Counted from the stretch's first letter, positions 1 through 9,276 are shown. The stretch: DNA of 64,000 nt from an uncultured Lachnospiraceae bacterium (GCA_910577785.1 CAJTNT010000011.1:21404-85403), one strand, 5' to 3'. Translations and numbers: made by a program. Notes: a model not told the origin generated them from the sequence alone.

Positions 1-689
1 TGGTAAGCGCCTGTCACCACCACCAGCTTCTCCGGCGCAATGCCCTCTTCCAGCGCCATCTGGATCTGGCGCCTCATATAGGCTTCCCGCACCAGGCATT
101 CCGCGTCCTCGCGTTCCCTGCCCTCGGCCAGCTCCCGCAGACTCTCCCCAAAGCGCTCTGCGCCTTTGGAATAGCCATGCCCCTCGCTGAAATGCTCCAT
201 CGTCCGCTCCCAGAACGTTTCATGGGCGTCCTCCCCTGACAGCTCATCCAGCTTGCGGTATACCCACATCCGCCCCTCTTCGCCCTGCGCCTCATCCGCC
301 TCTTCCTCCCGCGGAAGCGCCAGGAACACACGCGATGGCAAATCAATGAAACGGCACTCCCGCTGATGCTCATGCGCCCAGAGGATGGCCTGGTATTCGG
401 GGGAATATTCGGCAAACGGATATAAGATGGTGCGGATGGGCGTATCGTCCGTATAAGCCATCACCGCCACCGGCGGCTTAGTCCCCTGGCTGACCAGATG
501 CTCCAGTTCCTCTGTAAAATCGCTGGGGCCTTCCACCAGCACTGCCTGGGGCTGCACCTCGTCCAAAAGGCGGCGCAGATACCAGGCGCCTGCCGGGGAT
601 AAATGGCGGATGCCAAAGATAATGACATGCTCCGCCGTATTCTTCTCTGCTTCCGATATGGAAACATTGTCCTGCTTCTTTCTGCCCAT
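1..689 (-). CDS. DUF5682 family protein, 3' part missing
   Basis: I translated the minus strand from the ATG at 689; about 229 residues are present and the gene continues past the left edge. Near residues 24-35 it reads FGIRHLSPAGAW, followed by VLVEGPSDF, the N-terminal signature I associate with DUF5682 proteins. The start overlaps the stop of the MoxR ATPase by one base (TAATG), which implies translational coupling. In known neighbourhoods DUF5682 proteins sit with a MoxR AAA+ ATPase, a SWIM protein and a VWA protein. Their biochemical role is unknown, although a link to metallo-peptidase-like or TraB/PrgY-like folds has been suggested. The VWA partner would be expected just beyond the left edge; that is inference. 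Confidence 0.85.
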   Translation of the reverse strand, partial: MGRKKQDNVSISEAEKNTAEHVIIFGIRHLSPAGAWYLRRLLDEVQPQAVLVEGPSDFTEELEHLVSQGTKPPVAVMAYTDDTPIRTILYPFAEYSPEYQAILWAHEHQRECRFIDLPSRVFLALPREEEADEAQGEEGRMWVYRKLDELSGEDAHETFWERTMEHFSEGHGYSKGAERFGESLRELAEGREREDAECLVREAYMRRQIQMALEEGIAPEKLVVVTGAY

Positions 690-1807
690 TATCTGTTCAG
701 CTCCTTGCACGCTTGGTAGAGGCCAGACCACTTGGCGCCCCGTTTCCTGGCAATATTTTCCAGATATTCTTTCCAGGCCAGGCTGTCTTTCTCCTCATCC
801 TTGACCACGGCGCCCTGCAGCCCTGCTGCCAGGTCATAGTCCGTAATCGTGCCATTGCCAAAGCTGCCCGCCAGCGCCATGCTGCCCGCCAGCAGGGAGA
901 TGGCCTCTGCCGTAGACAGCACGCCTGAGGTTGGCTTTAATTTCTGCTTGCCGTCCAGGGTAGCCCCCAGACGAAGCTCGCGGAAAATCGTGCATACTTT
1001 CTCCACCACCTCTTCCTCCGGAAGCCTGGCATTGAGGTCAAGGTTTTCCGACAGCTGCGCCACGCGGGTCTTTACGATGTCCATTTCCGAAGGCAGGTCT
1101 GCCGGCGCAGGCAGCACCACAATGTTAAAACGCCGCTTCAAGGCCGCAGACATTTCATTCACGCCCTTATCGCGGGTATTGGCCGTAGCAATCACGGAAA
1201 ATCCCTTCTGCGCCGGAACTTCCAGGCCTAATTCCGGCACAGAGATACGCTTTTCGGAGAGGATGGAAATCAAAGCGTCCTGCACCTCCGAGGCGCACCG
1301 CGATATTTCCTCCACCCTTGCGATTGTCCCCGTTTCCATGGCTGTGTAAATCGGCGTTTTCAGCATGGCCTCTGGGGACGGCCCCTGGGAAATCAGCATG
1401 GCATAGTTCCAGGAGTAGCGGATCTGCTCCTCGGTGGTGCCTGCCGTCCCCTGGATTACTTTGGTGGAATCGCCGTTAATGGCCGCCGTCAGATGCTCTG
1501 ACAGCCAGGATTTTGCCGTCCCCGGCTCGCCAATCAGCAACAGGGCGCGGTCGGTCACAAGGGTGGCAATTGCAATTTCCACCAGGCGCTTATGGCCGAT
1601 GTATTTGGGCGTAATGACGGTACGTCCCGCCTTCCCGCCTGTGATGTAGGTCAATACGGACTTGGGCGACATCTTCCAGCCCGTGGGGATGGGATCCTTT
1701 TCCGCTGCGATCAGGGCGTCTATTTCCTTTTGGAACAGCTGCTCTGCCGGCAGGCGCTGGATGTTATTCTGTTGGGATTCTGCGTCTGTTTTTTTCTTTG
1801 TTGGCAT
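689..1807 (-). CDS. MoxR-type AAA+ ATPase
   Basis: This 372-residue protein carries a Walker A GEPGTAKS (93-100), a Walker B region reading ARVEEIS (about 163-169), a sensor-1 ATANTRDKG (about 207-215) and a following KRRF arginine segment. These are the hallmarks of the MoxR branch of AAA+ ATPases, which act as chaperones that remodel or metallate partner proteins, usually with VWA-domain partners. The Walker B has glutamate where the first acidic residue is usually aspartate, which I believe is a subfamily trait of the DUF5682-linked MoxR group. It lies 27 bp after the AlbA_2 relic and overlaps the DUF5682 start by one base, so it belongs to the same operon. The exact client is unknown. Confidence 0.92.
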   Translation of the reverse strand: MPTKKKTDAESQQNNIQRLPAEQLFQKEIDALIAAEKDPIPTGWKMSPKSVLTYITGGKAGRTVITPKYIGHKRLVEIAIATLVTDRALLLIGEPGTAKSWLSEHLTAAINGDSTKVIQGTAGTTEEQIRYSWNYAMLISQGPSPEAMLKTPIYTAMETGTIARVEEISRCASEVQDALISILSEKRISVPELGLEVPAQKGFSVIATANTRDKGVNEMSAALKRRFNIVVLPAPADLPSEMDIVKTRVAQLSENLDLNARLPEEEVVEKVCTIFRELRLGATLDGKQKLKPTSGVLSTAEAISLLAGSMALAGSFGNGTITDYDLAAGLQGAVVKDEEKDSLAWKEYLENIARKRGAKWSGLYQACKELNR

Positions 1808-1834
1808 TTTTGCTCCTTTATTATTTGAATTAAT

Positions 1835-2383
1835 TTACTTCTTTTGCTTATTTATTTTCCAGTAACCTTTTCTGGCAGAACCTATGCGTCTAATTTGCCC
1901 CGCCTCACGCAAGTTCTTAACGATACGGCTGATCTTTCTAGTACTAAAACCAGTTTGTTCACTTATTCTTTTCGCTGTAATATTTGGCTCTTTTTCTAAT
2001 AATAACAAAACCTGTACTTCATCGCCATTATTATCGCCATTATTATCGCCACTGGCGATATTCCGATTTCCCTTTGGCATTAAAAATGGAAAAACAACTT
2101 TTATAAAATGATCCGATATATTAAAAATACTTTTGTCATAAAACCGTAAAATTCTACTCATCCCAGAACCCAATTGTGTTGATGGTAGAATATTATCCTT
2201 AATCCTATCAGCAATTTTTAACTGCATAGAATCTATATCTGGATTTGCAATAGGGCATCCCTCATCATCAATTCGAATATAAAGCATCCCTCCTTCTCGA
2301 TTGTTCAAAAACGCCACTATTTCTTTTTCCAACTTATCATTTAATGTTACTTTGAATTCTACACGGCTACTCTCCTGAAGCAT
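1835..2383 (-). CDS. AlbA_2/Schlafen-type regulator with internal in-frame deletion
   Basis: Residues 1 to about 68 match the start of the AlbA_2 ATP-binding family (ESSRVEFK, KEIVAFLNNREGG, DRIKDNILPST). The next residues, LGSGMSRILRFY and DHFIKVVFPF, belong to the far C-terminal part of the same family, just before the winged helix. Full members are roughly 400-480 residues; this one has 182, so some 250-300 residues of core appear to be missing without loss of frame. The C-terminus is a winged-helix segment (TAKRISEQTGFSTRKISRIVKNL). A 12-bp unit encoding GDNN is repeated near 2018-2052. The gene is clearly AT-richer than its operon neighbours. A ribosome site AGAGGTGA precedes the ATG. 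It is probably a remnant that keeps only DNA binding, if anything. Confidence 0.7.
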   Translation of the reverse strand: MLQESSRVEFKVTLNDKLEKEIVAFLNNREGGMLYIRIDDEGCPIANPDIDSMQLKIADRIKDNILPSTQLGSGMSRILRFYDKSIFNISDHFIKVVFPFLMPKGNRNIASGDNNGDNNGDEVQVLLLLEKEPNITAKRISEQTGFSTRKISRIVKNLREAGQIRRIGSARKGYWKINKQKK

Positions 2384-2410
2384 CTGGGCTCACCTCTGCT
2401 TTCTATTTTC

Positions 2411-4384
2411 TTACCCTTTCGCAATCCTGGTATACAGTTCCTGGTGCTTCTCTTCGCTCCACCCGGTTATCGCAATTTTCTTCGCCTCCGCCAGCTTCTT
2501 AATCTCGTCCAGCTCCTTCAGCTTATCCTCGGTTGACAGCGGAATTTCTTTGAGCATATATTCCAGGTTCCAGAAGTTGTTCTTGCCCTTTTTCAGGCTC
2601 CGCGTTACCAGGCCCTGGACATCCGTATAGCCGCATGCCCGCAGCAGCGGGTAGTAGCGCGTATCTTTCCCCGCCGTATATGCCCTGCCATAGAAGTATT
2701 TGCCAATCACCGCACAGGTTTCACGGCTCTGGGGATTGATCAAGTTGGCCATCACCTGATCCCAGTCTGCATAATAGCCATAATACCCCTCAAACTGCAG
2801 ATATTTACTGATATGGAAAGCGCCGTCCTTCTTCAGTTTTGGATTTGTAAATACCTCAAACCAGCGGAAATCCAGCCCCTGCGGGATAAGCCTGCTTACC
2901 ACGGCCTGTTTTCCCTTGGATTCATCCTGATAACACTGGGTAATCTCATATCCCTCTTTCTCTTTATTCCAGGAAATCCCGGCAAAAGTGCGCATCACTT
3001 CCATACGCGCCTGCGCCTGCTGGGCGTTTTCCTTCTGTGCCGACCCTTCCCTGGCCAGCGGTGCGCCAAAAACATCAAATGCCGCTTCCTTTGGCTGCGT
3101 CAGCAGGGATGTGATTAGGGCAGGCTTCAGGAAATTGCCGCCATGTGCCTGGTAAAGCTCTTCCGCCAGCGAAAACAGGCGGCTGTCCATGCACCAGAGC
3201 ATGGACTGCGCCAGCACTGCCGCCAGATAGTGGGAAACAGGCTGGCCTTTCTCTATTTCCATCTGTCCCAGCAAGGTATCACTCGCCAGCCTGCGGTAAA
3301 CATCCAGCATCTGATCGGAGGCTTTGCCAACCATCGCTGACAGCAGGGACAATAATTTCCCATAATCCTTGTCCGACAGTACCTGGCTGCCGTCCTCCAG
3401 CTGCGTCTGCAGCTTGTCAAGGGCAGCCGCCACCGCATCTGCAACCAGGTCCGAAAGATCGTCCCCAGTAGAGAGCGCCAGATATTGGGCGGCAGTATCC
3501 GGCTTTTTCTTCATCTGTGCCTCCCAGAAATCCAGGTTCTGGTCGCCGTCCATCTTTGCCATTGCCCACATAGCCGCCTTTTTGCAGTTCCCCCGCTCTG
3601 TCCTGGCCAGCCCCATCAGCGTCTCCCGGTTCTCCGTGCTGTGGCGCAAGGCCAGAATCAGGGCTGCACGGACATCCTTCTCCGCCCCGTCCAGCTGCGC
3701 CAGATACCATGGATTTTCCGCCGCCCCTGCAATGGCCTCCACCACATGCACACGGCGCACCATCTCTTTTCTCCCTCTGGGATCGAATCCCTCCTTCAAA
3801 AGAGGCAGCAATGAGGCGTCTTCCTGCCCCAGCCACTCCTCCATGCGCTCCGCAAGCTCCGCATAGCCTGCGTTCAAGGCATTGACCAAATGCGCCTTCA
3901 GGCGGTAATCCGCAAAAATCTCCGGGTTCCTCTCATGGGTATCCACAATCAGGCTGTAATGCCCGCTCCCAGCCGTCGTCAAAGCTTCCAGAAGCGGCGC
4001 AAGCTGGCTATAGGGCGCATTGGAAATCACTGCATTGGCCTTTGGCACATCCAAACTTCCTTCTATCCCCGCCGCCTGTGGCATAAGAACCTCCAACTCT
4101 CCCTCTACTCCCACTGCCGCCTGCGTCGTAAGAACCGCATCCACCAAGGCCAGGACGTCCAGCAAACGATCACTCTGGTTGTTATCTCCCTGGCTGGCGC
4201 CCTCTTTTGCAAACAGCGCCTGGGCATCCTGGAAAATCTTTCGGAACACAGGATTTACCTTCGATAACGGCTCCATCTGCTCCACAGCGCGTTTCAGCCG
4301 AAAATCCTCCGGCAAAAGAGCCAGCCCTGCAATAATACTGGATTCCAGCCGTTCTTTCAACTCATAAAGCGGATTCAAATTCAT
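2411..4384 (-). CDS. HEAT-like repeat protein of the SWIM/MoxR cluster
   Basis: This 657-residue protein is rich in alpha-helical, alanine/leucine-rich segments resembling HEAT or ARM repeats, for example around residues 190-290 (RRVHVVEAIAGAAENPWYL, then ALILALRHSTENRETLMGLA). I cannot name a catalytic motif. It lies between the SWIM gene (78 bp upstream) and the AlbA_2 relic (27 bp downstream) on the same strand. A large helical-repeat protein is a usual member of the MoxR/SWIM/DUF5682 neighbourhood and would plausibly be a scaffold or client of the ATPase. That role is inferred from context; no signal peptide or membrane span is visible. Confidence 0.75.
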   Translation of the reverse strand: MNLNPLYELKERLESSIIAGLALLPEDFRLKRAVEQMEPLSKVNPVFRKIFQDAQALFAKEGASQGDNNQSDRLLDVLALVDAVLTTQAAVGVEGELEVLMPQAAGIEGSLDVPKANAVISNAPYSQLAPLLEALTTAGSGHYSLIVDTHERNPEIFADYRLKAHLVNALNAGYAELAERMEEWLGQEDASLLPLLKEGFDPRGRKEMVRRVHVVEAIAGAAENPWYLAQLDGAEKDVRAALILALRHSTENRETLMGLARTERGNCKKAAMWAMAKMDGDQNLDFWEAQMKKKPDTAAQYLALSTGDDLSDLVADAVAAALDKLQTQLEDGSQVLSDKDYGKLLSLLSAMVGKASDQMLDVYRRLASDTLLGQMEIEKGQPVSHYLAAVLAQSMLWCMDSRLFSLAEELYQAHGGNFLKPALITSLLTQPKEAAFDVFGAPLAREGSAQKENAQQAQARMEVMRTFAGISWNKEKEGYEITQCYQDESKGKQAVVSRLIPQGLDFRWFEVFTNPKLKKDGAFHISKYLQFEGYYGYYADWDQVMANLINPQSRETCAVIGKYFYGRAYTAGKDTRYYPLLRACGYTDVQGLVTRSLKKGKNNFWNLEYMLKEIPLSTEDKLKELDEIKKLAEAKKIAITGWSEEKHQELYTRIAKG

Positions 4385-4462
4385 CTTTCTCTTCTCCTTT
4401 TACGTTTCCAAACACCTACACACTTATCCCTTTGCCAACACCCTAACATTTTCCCCCTCTGC

Positions 4463-5890
4463 CTAATACAGCAGCCTCACAACCTGCCCTTCCGCCACGA
4501 TGCTATACGGCTGCACGCAAATCCTCCGCTTCCCCTCATGATAAAAAAACGCCCCCAGCAGCGCCTTATCCCGAAACAAGGAACCATCGGCCAGCATCCC
4601 CAGCCGCTGCACCGTCCCCTCCATCCCAGGCATATCCTGTAAGCAGATCCGGTTCCCTTCCGCGTCCTCCATTACATAGCCTTCGCCAACCTTCCCAATC
4701 TGCCTAAATCCAACCAGCATCACCACGCACTCCTCCGAGAGCGTATTCTTCAGATGGTTCTTCACCTTCTTGGCCGCCGCCGCGATGCTCTTCTCTGTAT
4801 GCCCCATCACCGCTTCCCGCTGCTCCCTGGTCACTGGCTGATAGCTTGCCCCCTCCCAGCGGATACGCCGGTTTACTTCCCCCGGATAATACGTCAATAC
4901 CGGCACAGAAACCGCCTCAAACACCGTATCCTCCTGCTTTATGTACTTCATCGCCTTAAGCGGCCGGTAATTCTGCGTCACAGACACTTCCCCCGTATCC
5001 ACATCCGCCCACCAGCCGATATCAATGTATTCCTTCCGCGCCGCGTCATAGACAACTTGGAAGGACAGCTGCAGCAGCGTGGCATCTTCTTTCTTCAGCC
5101 CCAGTTCCTGCAGCTGGCTTAGTTTCCAGATCCCGCCCAGCTCTTCATAGAGGATATTGTCGTCATTGCCCACTTCGCCTTTTTCCAGCTTCTGCGTAAG
5201 GTAAGCTTCTGATTTCTTCACCAGCGCCCTTAACTGCGTTAAAATATGGGCAGCATTTTGATAATGGACGCTCTCCCCATCCTTTTGGAATGCCTCTATC
5301 TCCAGAATCAGGCGGCTGACATAGAGCTGCGGCCCCGCCAGATAATAATCGCCCAGCTGCTTGGCCAAATCACGGTATGTCTTGATGGAGGCTCCCCCCA
5401 TCGTCCCCAGCCCTGCGGACAGCAGGCTGCGCATCATTTCCTCCGCCAGCTTAAGCCCTTCGAGCTGTTTCTTGATCTTCTTCGTCTGCGCCGCCTGGTT
5501 TGCCTTCGGCTTCCCCGCTTTCTTTTCAGTTGCCGTCTTTTTTGCCCGCGCCTCTTTCTTCTGCCGCTTCTGCAAGATGTCCTCCGGTATCTCGCATTCC
5601 TCAAAAGCCTTCCCCTGGCTGATCTCAAAGAGCAGCGCCAGGCTATGCTTGCATGGAAACTGCCTGCTGGGGCAGGAACAGCGGAACACTGGGGCGGCCT
5701 CATCCACAAAATCTGCCGACGTGATATAATTCGACTTCCCGCTGCCGCTGCACTCCCCCATATAAAACGTATCGTCCCCAGAACGGAGACGCTTCACAAA
5801 TCCCCCTTTTTGTGAAATTTTCCTCCCATTCGTCACCGCATTCGCATTCGGCGCAAGCATTGTAATATACTGCTCTGTAATTTCTTGCAT
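4463..5890 (-). CDS. SWIM zinc-finger protein
   Basis: The 475-residue protein has the SWIM signature near residues 70-82, CSCPSRQFPCKH (CxC...CxH), which binds zinc and usually mediates DNA or protein contact. The start (QEITEQYITMLAPNANAVTNGRKI) is the usual N-terminus of the SWIM proteins encoded beside MoxR and DUF5682. A lysine/alanine-rich charged linker (about 105-150) follows the finger, and then a long helical and beta-rich body with no motif I recognise. It starts 24 bp after the coiled-coil membrane gene. A role as nucleic-acid or protein-binding adaptor of the ATPase complex is inferred. Confidence 0.88.
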   Translation of the reverse strand: MQEITEQYITMLAPNANAVTNGRKISQKGGFVKRLRSGDDTFYMGECSGSGKSNYITSADFVDEAAPVFRCSCPSRQFPCKHSLALLFEISQGKAFEECEIPEDILQKRQKKEARAKKTATEKKAGKPKANQAAQTKKIKKQLEGLKLAEEMMRSLLSAGLGTMGGASIKTYRDLAKQLGDYYLAGPQLYVSRLILEIEAFQKDGESVHYQNAAHILTQLRALVKKSEAYLTQKLEKGEVGNDDNILYEELGGIWKLSQLQELGLKKEDATLLQLSFQVVYDAARKEYIDIGWWADVDTGEVSVTQNYRPLKAMKYIKQEDTVFEAVSVPVLTYYPGEVNRRIRWEGASYQPVTREQREAVMGHTEKSIAAAAKKVKNHLKNTLSEECVVMLVGFRQIGKVGEGYVMEDAEGNRICLQDMPGMEGTVQRLGMLADGSLFRDKALLGAFFYHEGKRRICVQPYSIVAEGQVVRLLY

Positions 5891-5914
5891 GTTACCGCAT
5901 CCCTCCTGCTTATC

Positions 5915-7084
5915 CTATTTCTTCACCACAATATCACAGATTTTATCCACGGAATCCAAGATGGCGCGGATTTCCTTTTCACGTTCCGGATAGGAAATCA
6001 TCAGCTTCGCAATCTCCAGCTTGGCATTCTGGATGTCCTGTATCTGCGCCTCTACGCTCTCCCGCAGCTTCTGCCGCCGTACCAGCAGCCCATGCTTGAC
6101 CTCTACCATCTCTTTTTTATCTGCCAGGGCATGCGCCTGGTGAGGCCACACCTTCGTGTCGTACAGCTTGTGCTTGTGCAGCTGCCGGATCAGCCTGCCG
6201 CCAAAAAATTCCAGGTCGTCGTTTGTCCGCTGGTACTTCTCCAGTTCCTTCACGGCCTCTAAATACTGCTCCCAGATATAATTCAGCTCATAGGCATTCT
6301 TCACATGATACCGCTCGCAGGCAAAATCCACGGCATTCGTCACATTTACAAATTTAAACTTCACCTTATTCAACAGCACAATCGCACGGTTGATATTCGC
6401 CTGTGCCTTACGCGCCTCGGCTCTGTCTTTCTGGAGGCGCAGTACCATCAGGCATCCCAAGCCGCCCGCCGCCAGCGCCGCAATCAGAAAAGGCATCCCA
6501 ATTTCAAACTCCATAAGGATGCCAGTAATTACAATCGCCGCTTCCACTGCGGTAAAAATGCCGATCAGGGCATAGAGCAGCTTCGGCAGAAGCTTCTTCT
6601 CCCGTTCCAGGCTATCCAGATAATACACCCATTCCCCCTTCTCCCCTTCCAGATACTGCATATCCCGCTTAACCAGGGTCTGGTAAGATTCATTCTCCTG
6701 CAGACGCTTAATAATATCCGGTATCTCGTCTTCTAACTGCTCCATCTGCTCAAACTGCGCTTCAGAAATCGTCTGGCTTTTATTCAAATAAGCATCCCTG
6801 GACTGGTTCAGCATGACAATGCTCTGAGCGGTATCGCGGATTTCCGCAAAATCTTTCTCCGGCATATTTTCAATAGTCTCGATATCCTTCAGATAGGACG
6901 TCAGCACCTTATATTCCCGCTTCGCCTCTTCTAAGTTCCGCGCGGCGTCCATAATCTGCTGGCCATAATCCATGACAATGCTTTTTCTGTCTTCTTTTCC
7001 CGGCTGGAGCTTGGGTGCGCTCCCGTCAAATTCTAAAATTTCTTCTACATACTTTGGTTTTTTCCTTTTCCTGAATAGTCCCAT
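5915..7084 (-). CDS. Coiled-coil protein with two central membrane spans
   Basis: The 389-residue protein begins with a basic stretch (GLFRKRKKPKYVEE). Long heptad-like charged helices occupy about 40-170. Two hydrophobic segments follow near 175-215 (ALIGIFTAVEAAIVITGIL and MPFLIAALAAGGLGCLMVL), and a second coiled coil reaches the end. This layout suggests a membrane-anchored hairpin with both coiled coils on the cytoplasmic side. Only 1 bp separates it from the upstream gene, so it is tightly coupled. I do not recognise a named family. It could tether the operon's soluble NTPases to the membrane; that is inference. Confidence 0.7.
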   Translation of the reverse strand: MGLFRKRKKPKYVEEILEFDGSAPKLQPGKEDRKSIVMDYGQQIMDAARNLEEAKREYKVLTSYLKDIETIENMPEKDFAEIRDTAQSIVMLNQSRDAYLNKSQTISEAQFEQMEQLEDEIPDIIKRLQENESYQTLVKRDMQYLEGEKGEWVYYLDSLEREKKLLPKLLYALIGIFTAVEAAIVITGILMEFEIGMPFLIAALAAGGLGCLMVLRLQKDRAEARKAQANINRAIVLLNKVKFKFVNVTNAVDFACERYHVKNAYELNYIWEQYLEAVKELEKYQRTNDDLEFFGGRLIRQLHKHKLYDTKVWPHQAHALADKKEMVEVKHGLLVRRQKLRESVEAQIQDIQNAKLEIAKLMISYPEREKEIRAILDSVDKICDIVVKK

Positions 7085-7085
7085 C

Positions 7086-7931
7086 TTACTCTCTTTCTCT
7101 ATATTCTGTCCTCAGATCTTCCAGTGTCTGCTCCAACATCTTTTCATATCCGGCCCGATCCCCGGACTCCTTCTTCGCTAGCAGCGCCTTCTTCTTCCCT
7201 TCCAGGCTGTCCCTGCCGCCCTCCGGCACCTTCCCGTCCCTGCAGGAAAGAGCCATCAGGTAATCTGTCTTGCTCGCTTCCTCCTGCCCAATCTCATAGG
7301 CTTTCCCATAACAATAGGCCGCCTGGCCAAACAGCATATGGTAGGCATAGGCCGTCCCCATGTTGTGCCATATCTTCCCCAGTACCTCTGCCTCTTGGGA
7401 AGGCTGCCTGCTTACCGCGCTTTCTTCCTGCCCCCCTCTGCCTGCCGTGCCTTCTTCCTGCATGTTTTCCGATGGAAATGCAGAGAGTTCTTCTGCCTGG
7501 CCTGCCGTCTTAAGCGCCCCTCGGTAGGCCAGGACTGCTTCCCGGCACCTTCCTTCCCGCAGCAGGCGGTCGCCCCGGAGCTTTGCCCGTTCCATCGGCC
7601 CTTTGTCCTCCATCCACGCCACCGTCTGCAGCACCCGCTGCCGTTCTGCCTGGCTGTAAAATCCCCCTGCATCCAAAATCCGCTCCAGGCACCAGCAGCC
7701 GCTCTCCTCCTGCGCAATCCCTGCCCTAATTTCCACGGACAGTTCTGTCTCGCCCAGTTCTTCCTCCAGCCACTGGCACAGCCGCTCATTGTAAAAACTT
7801 TCCCCCACCAGCTCCGCATTCCAATATAAATAATAGCACAACTCTTCAAAAGAAGAAAGGCCCACGCCTTCTGACTCCAGCAATAACGGATGTTCTGCAA
7901 TCCTCCCCGTACATAACCATACTCTTCCCAT
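7086..7931 (-). CDS. Hypothetical repeat-like protein in the DUF5716/DUF5717 block
   Basis: I place the start at 7931 (MGRVWLCTGRIAEHP) because GGAGGAG lies about 6 bases upstream. The longer open frame reaching 8033 would run 71 bp into the upstream gene and lacks such a site. The resulting protein is about 281 residues. The C-terminal half contains pairs of helices that look like tetratricopeptide repeats (RGDRLLREGRCREAVLAYRGAL; WHNMGTAYAYHMLFGQAAYCYGKAYEIG). The N-terminal half is unrecognised. It sits 31 bp after the Hsp70-like gene and 1 bp before the coiled-coil membrane gene. A co-chaperone or adaptor role would fit this arrangement but is not demonstrated. Confidence 0.7.
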   Translation of the reverse strand: MGRVWLCTGRIAEHPLLLESEGVGLSSFEELCYYLYWNAELVGESFYNERLCQWLEEELGETELSVEIRAGIAQEESGCWCLERILDAGGFYSQAERQRVLQTVAWMEDKGPMERAKLRGDRLLREGRCREAVLAYRGALKTAGQAEELSAFPSENMQEEGTAGRGGQEESAVSRQPSQEAEVLGKIWHNMGTAYAYHMLFGQAAYCYGKAYEIGQEEASKTDYLMALSCRDGKVPEGGRDSLEGKKKALLAKKESGDRAGYEKMLEQTLEDLRTEYRERE

Positions 7932-7962
7932 GGCCTGCTCCTCCCATTCCGAATTCGTTCTC

Positions 7963-9210
7963 CTAAGACTGCGCCAGCCCAATTTCAAATTCCCAATCCA
8001 GCCCGGTCCCTGGCTGCAGACCCCCCCAGCCAATATCCTTGATTTTGACTATGGCTGCGTCTCCTTCCAGCCAAAGGCTTACCTCCAGCCGGTTCCGCCT
8101 GGATTTTGCATTCTCAAGCCCCGGCAGGTTCAGCCGTTCGATCCTGGCGCCCCTGCCATCCAGAGCCTGGATCCATAGATCCAGAAACGCCTCCTTCTCC
8201 GTCAGGATGCGGAAACTCTTAGCTACCTGATGGCAGTTATCCCCGGCTTCTACCAGGAAGTACACGCCTTCCTCATCCCCAGAGGTGATTTTGAGGAAAA
8301 TATGCTCTGTCATTTTGTACTCGCAGAAATAGACCGTCTCCGCCTCTTCCCGGCGGTGCATCAGCATGCCCGCATAGCAGGCGCCCTTGGTAAAGAGGTT
8401 TTTCCCCTGGAAGGCCCGCTTCCCCTGGCATACCACCTGCAGGGATTCATCCATCCAATTCCCTTCAAACCCGCTTCCCGTCAGGTAAACCGCTGAGACA
8501 ATCTTTTTCGCCATCGTCTGCCGCAGGAGGCGGGCAAAGGCGGCGTCCCATTCCTTTACCTCCTCTGGCAGCTTGCCCAGGCAGGACTCTTCGACAACGG
8601 CAACTTTGGGGCGCGTCTTGCGGTTGCAGACCAGGCGCTTCTGCCAGATTTCATCCTCTTCACAGGAATACAGCATGACGTCATAATTCCACAAGGCAGG
8701 ATCCTGGCTCACCGCATAGGCATAGAAACTCTCCCTGCTGTCTTGTACCAGCACTTGCTGGCCAAGGAACCCCAGGTTCCCTGACAATTCCAGGAGCAGC
8801 CCTGCCAGCCCCTCCGTCAGACGCCCTACCGTAAACACACATTTTGTCACTGCCCTGACTCCCCTTGGCGGAAGCGCCATCTGTATCACTTTCCACAGGA
8901 AAATCTGCAGGAGGCTTCCGGCCTGGTATTCCTGGTCAAGGAGGATGGCCTCCCCCTTCTCTGCCCGCGAAAGCAGGTAATCTGCATACATGCCTTCCCC
9001 GGACTCCGCCAGCCTGCCGGCCTCTTCCCCAAAGCACCATCTCCCTGTCTTCTTCTGCCTGCAAAGAGCCGTGGGAATCCGATACATTTCCTTGCCCGCC
9101 ACCGTACTCTTAGTCTCTGGCTCCGGCAGCCCAGGATAATAGCAGCTCACTTGCGTCCATCGGACGCCCAGGTCAATCCCGATATACCACTCTCCGCCTA
9201 ACGGCCTCAT
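7963..9210 (-). CDS. Hsp70/actin-fold ATPase-like protein (DUF5716 type)
   Basis: The 415-residue protein opens with WYIGIDLGVRWTQVSCYY, the phosphate-1 loop pattern of the actin/Hsp70 fold, and later has AVYLTGSGFEGNWMDESL, resembling the adenosine motif. The C-terminal region is beta-rich and unlike the canonical Hsp70 peptide-binding domain. From memory such proteins are annotated DUF5716 in Lachnospiraceae and are encoded beside DUF5717, as here. At 415 residues it is much shorter than DnaK, so it is not a housekeeping chaperone. It is 66 bp downstream of the DUF5717 gene, a spacer that holds a hairpin. The specific function is unknown. Confidence 0.75.
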   Translation of the reverse strand: MRPLGGEWYIGIDLGVRWTQVSCYYPGLPEPETKSTVAGKEMYRIPTALCRQKKTGRWCFGEEAGRLAESGEGMYADYLLSRAEKGEAILLDQEYQAGSLLQIFLWKVIQMALPPRGVRAVTKCVFTVGRLTEGLAGLLLELSGNLGFLGQQVLVQDSRESFYAYAVSQDPALWNYDVMLYSCEEDEIWQKRLVCNRKTRPKVAVVEESCLGKLPEEVKEWDAAFARLLRQTMAKKIVSAVYLTGSGFEGNWMDESLQVVCQGKRAFQGKNLFTKGACYAGMLMHRREEAETVYFCEYKMTEHIFLKITSGDEEGVYFLVEAGDNCHQVAKSFRILTEKEAFLDLWIQALDGRGARIERLNLPGLENAKSRRNRLEVSLWLEGDAAIVKIKDIGWGGLQPGTGLDWEFEIGLAQS

Positions 9211-9276
9211 CTTCCCCGCTCACCTTCCCTTCTTACTATTCACGGCCCGAAAGCCCGCGAATAATAACTCTATTCT
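9211..9276. repeat. Intergenic hairpin with dispersed TTAYTATTCACGG motif
   Basis: The spacer contains TTACTATTCACGG followed by a short loop and the near-complementary GCGAATAATAA, forming an imperfect hairpin between two co-directional genes. The same 13-base core recurs at about 31164 and 54597. It may act as a processing or attenuation site inside the operon, or may simply be a copy of a palindromic repeat. Confidence 0.5.
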
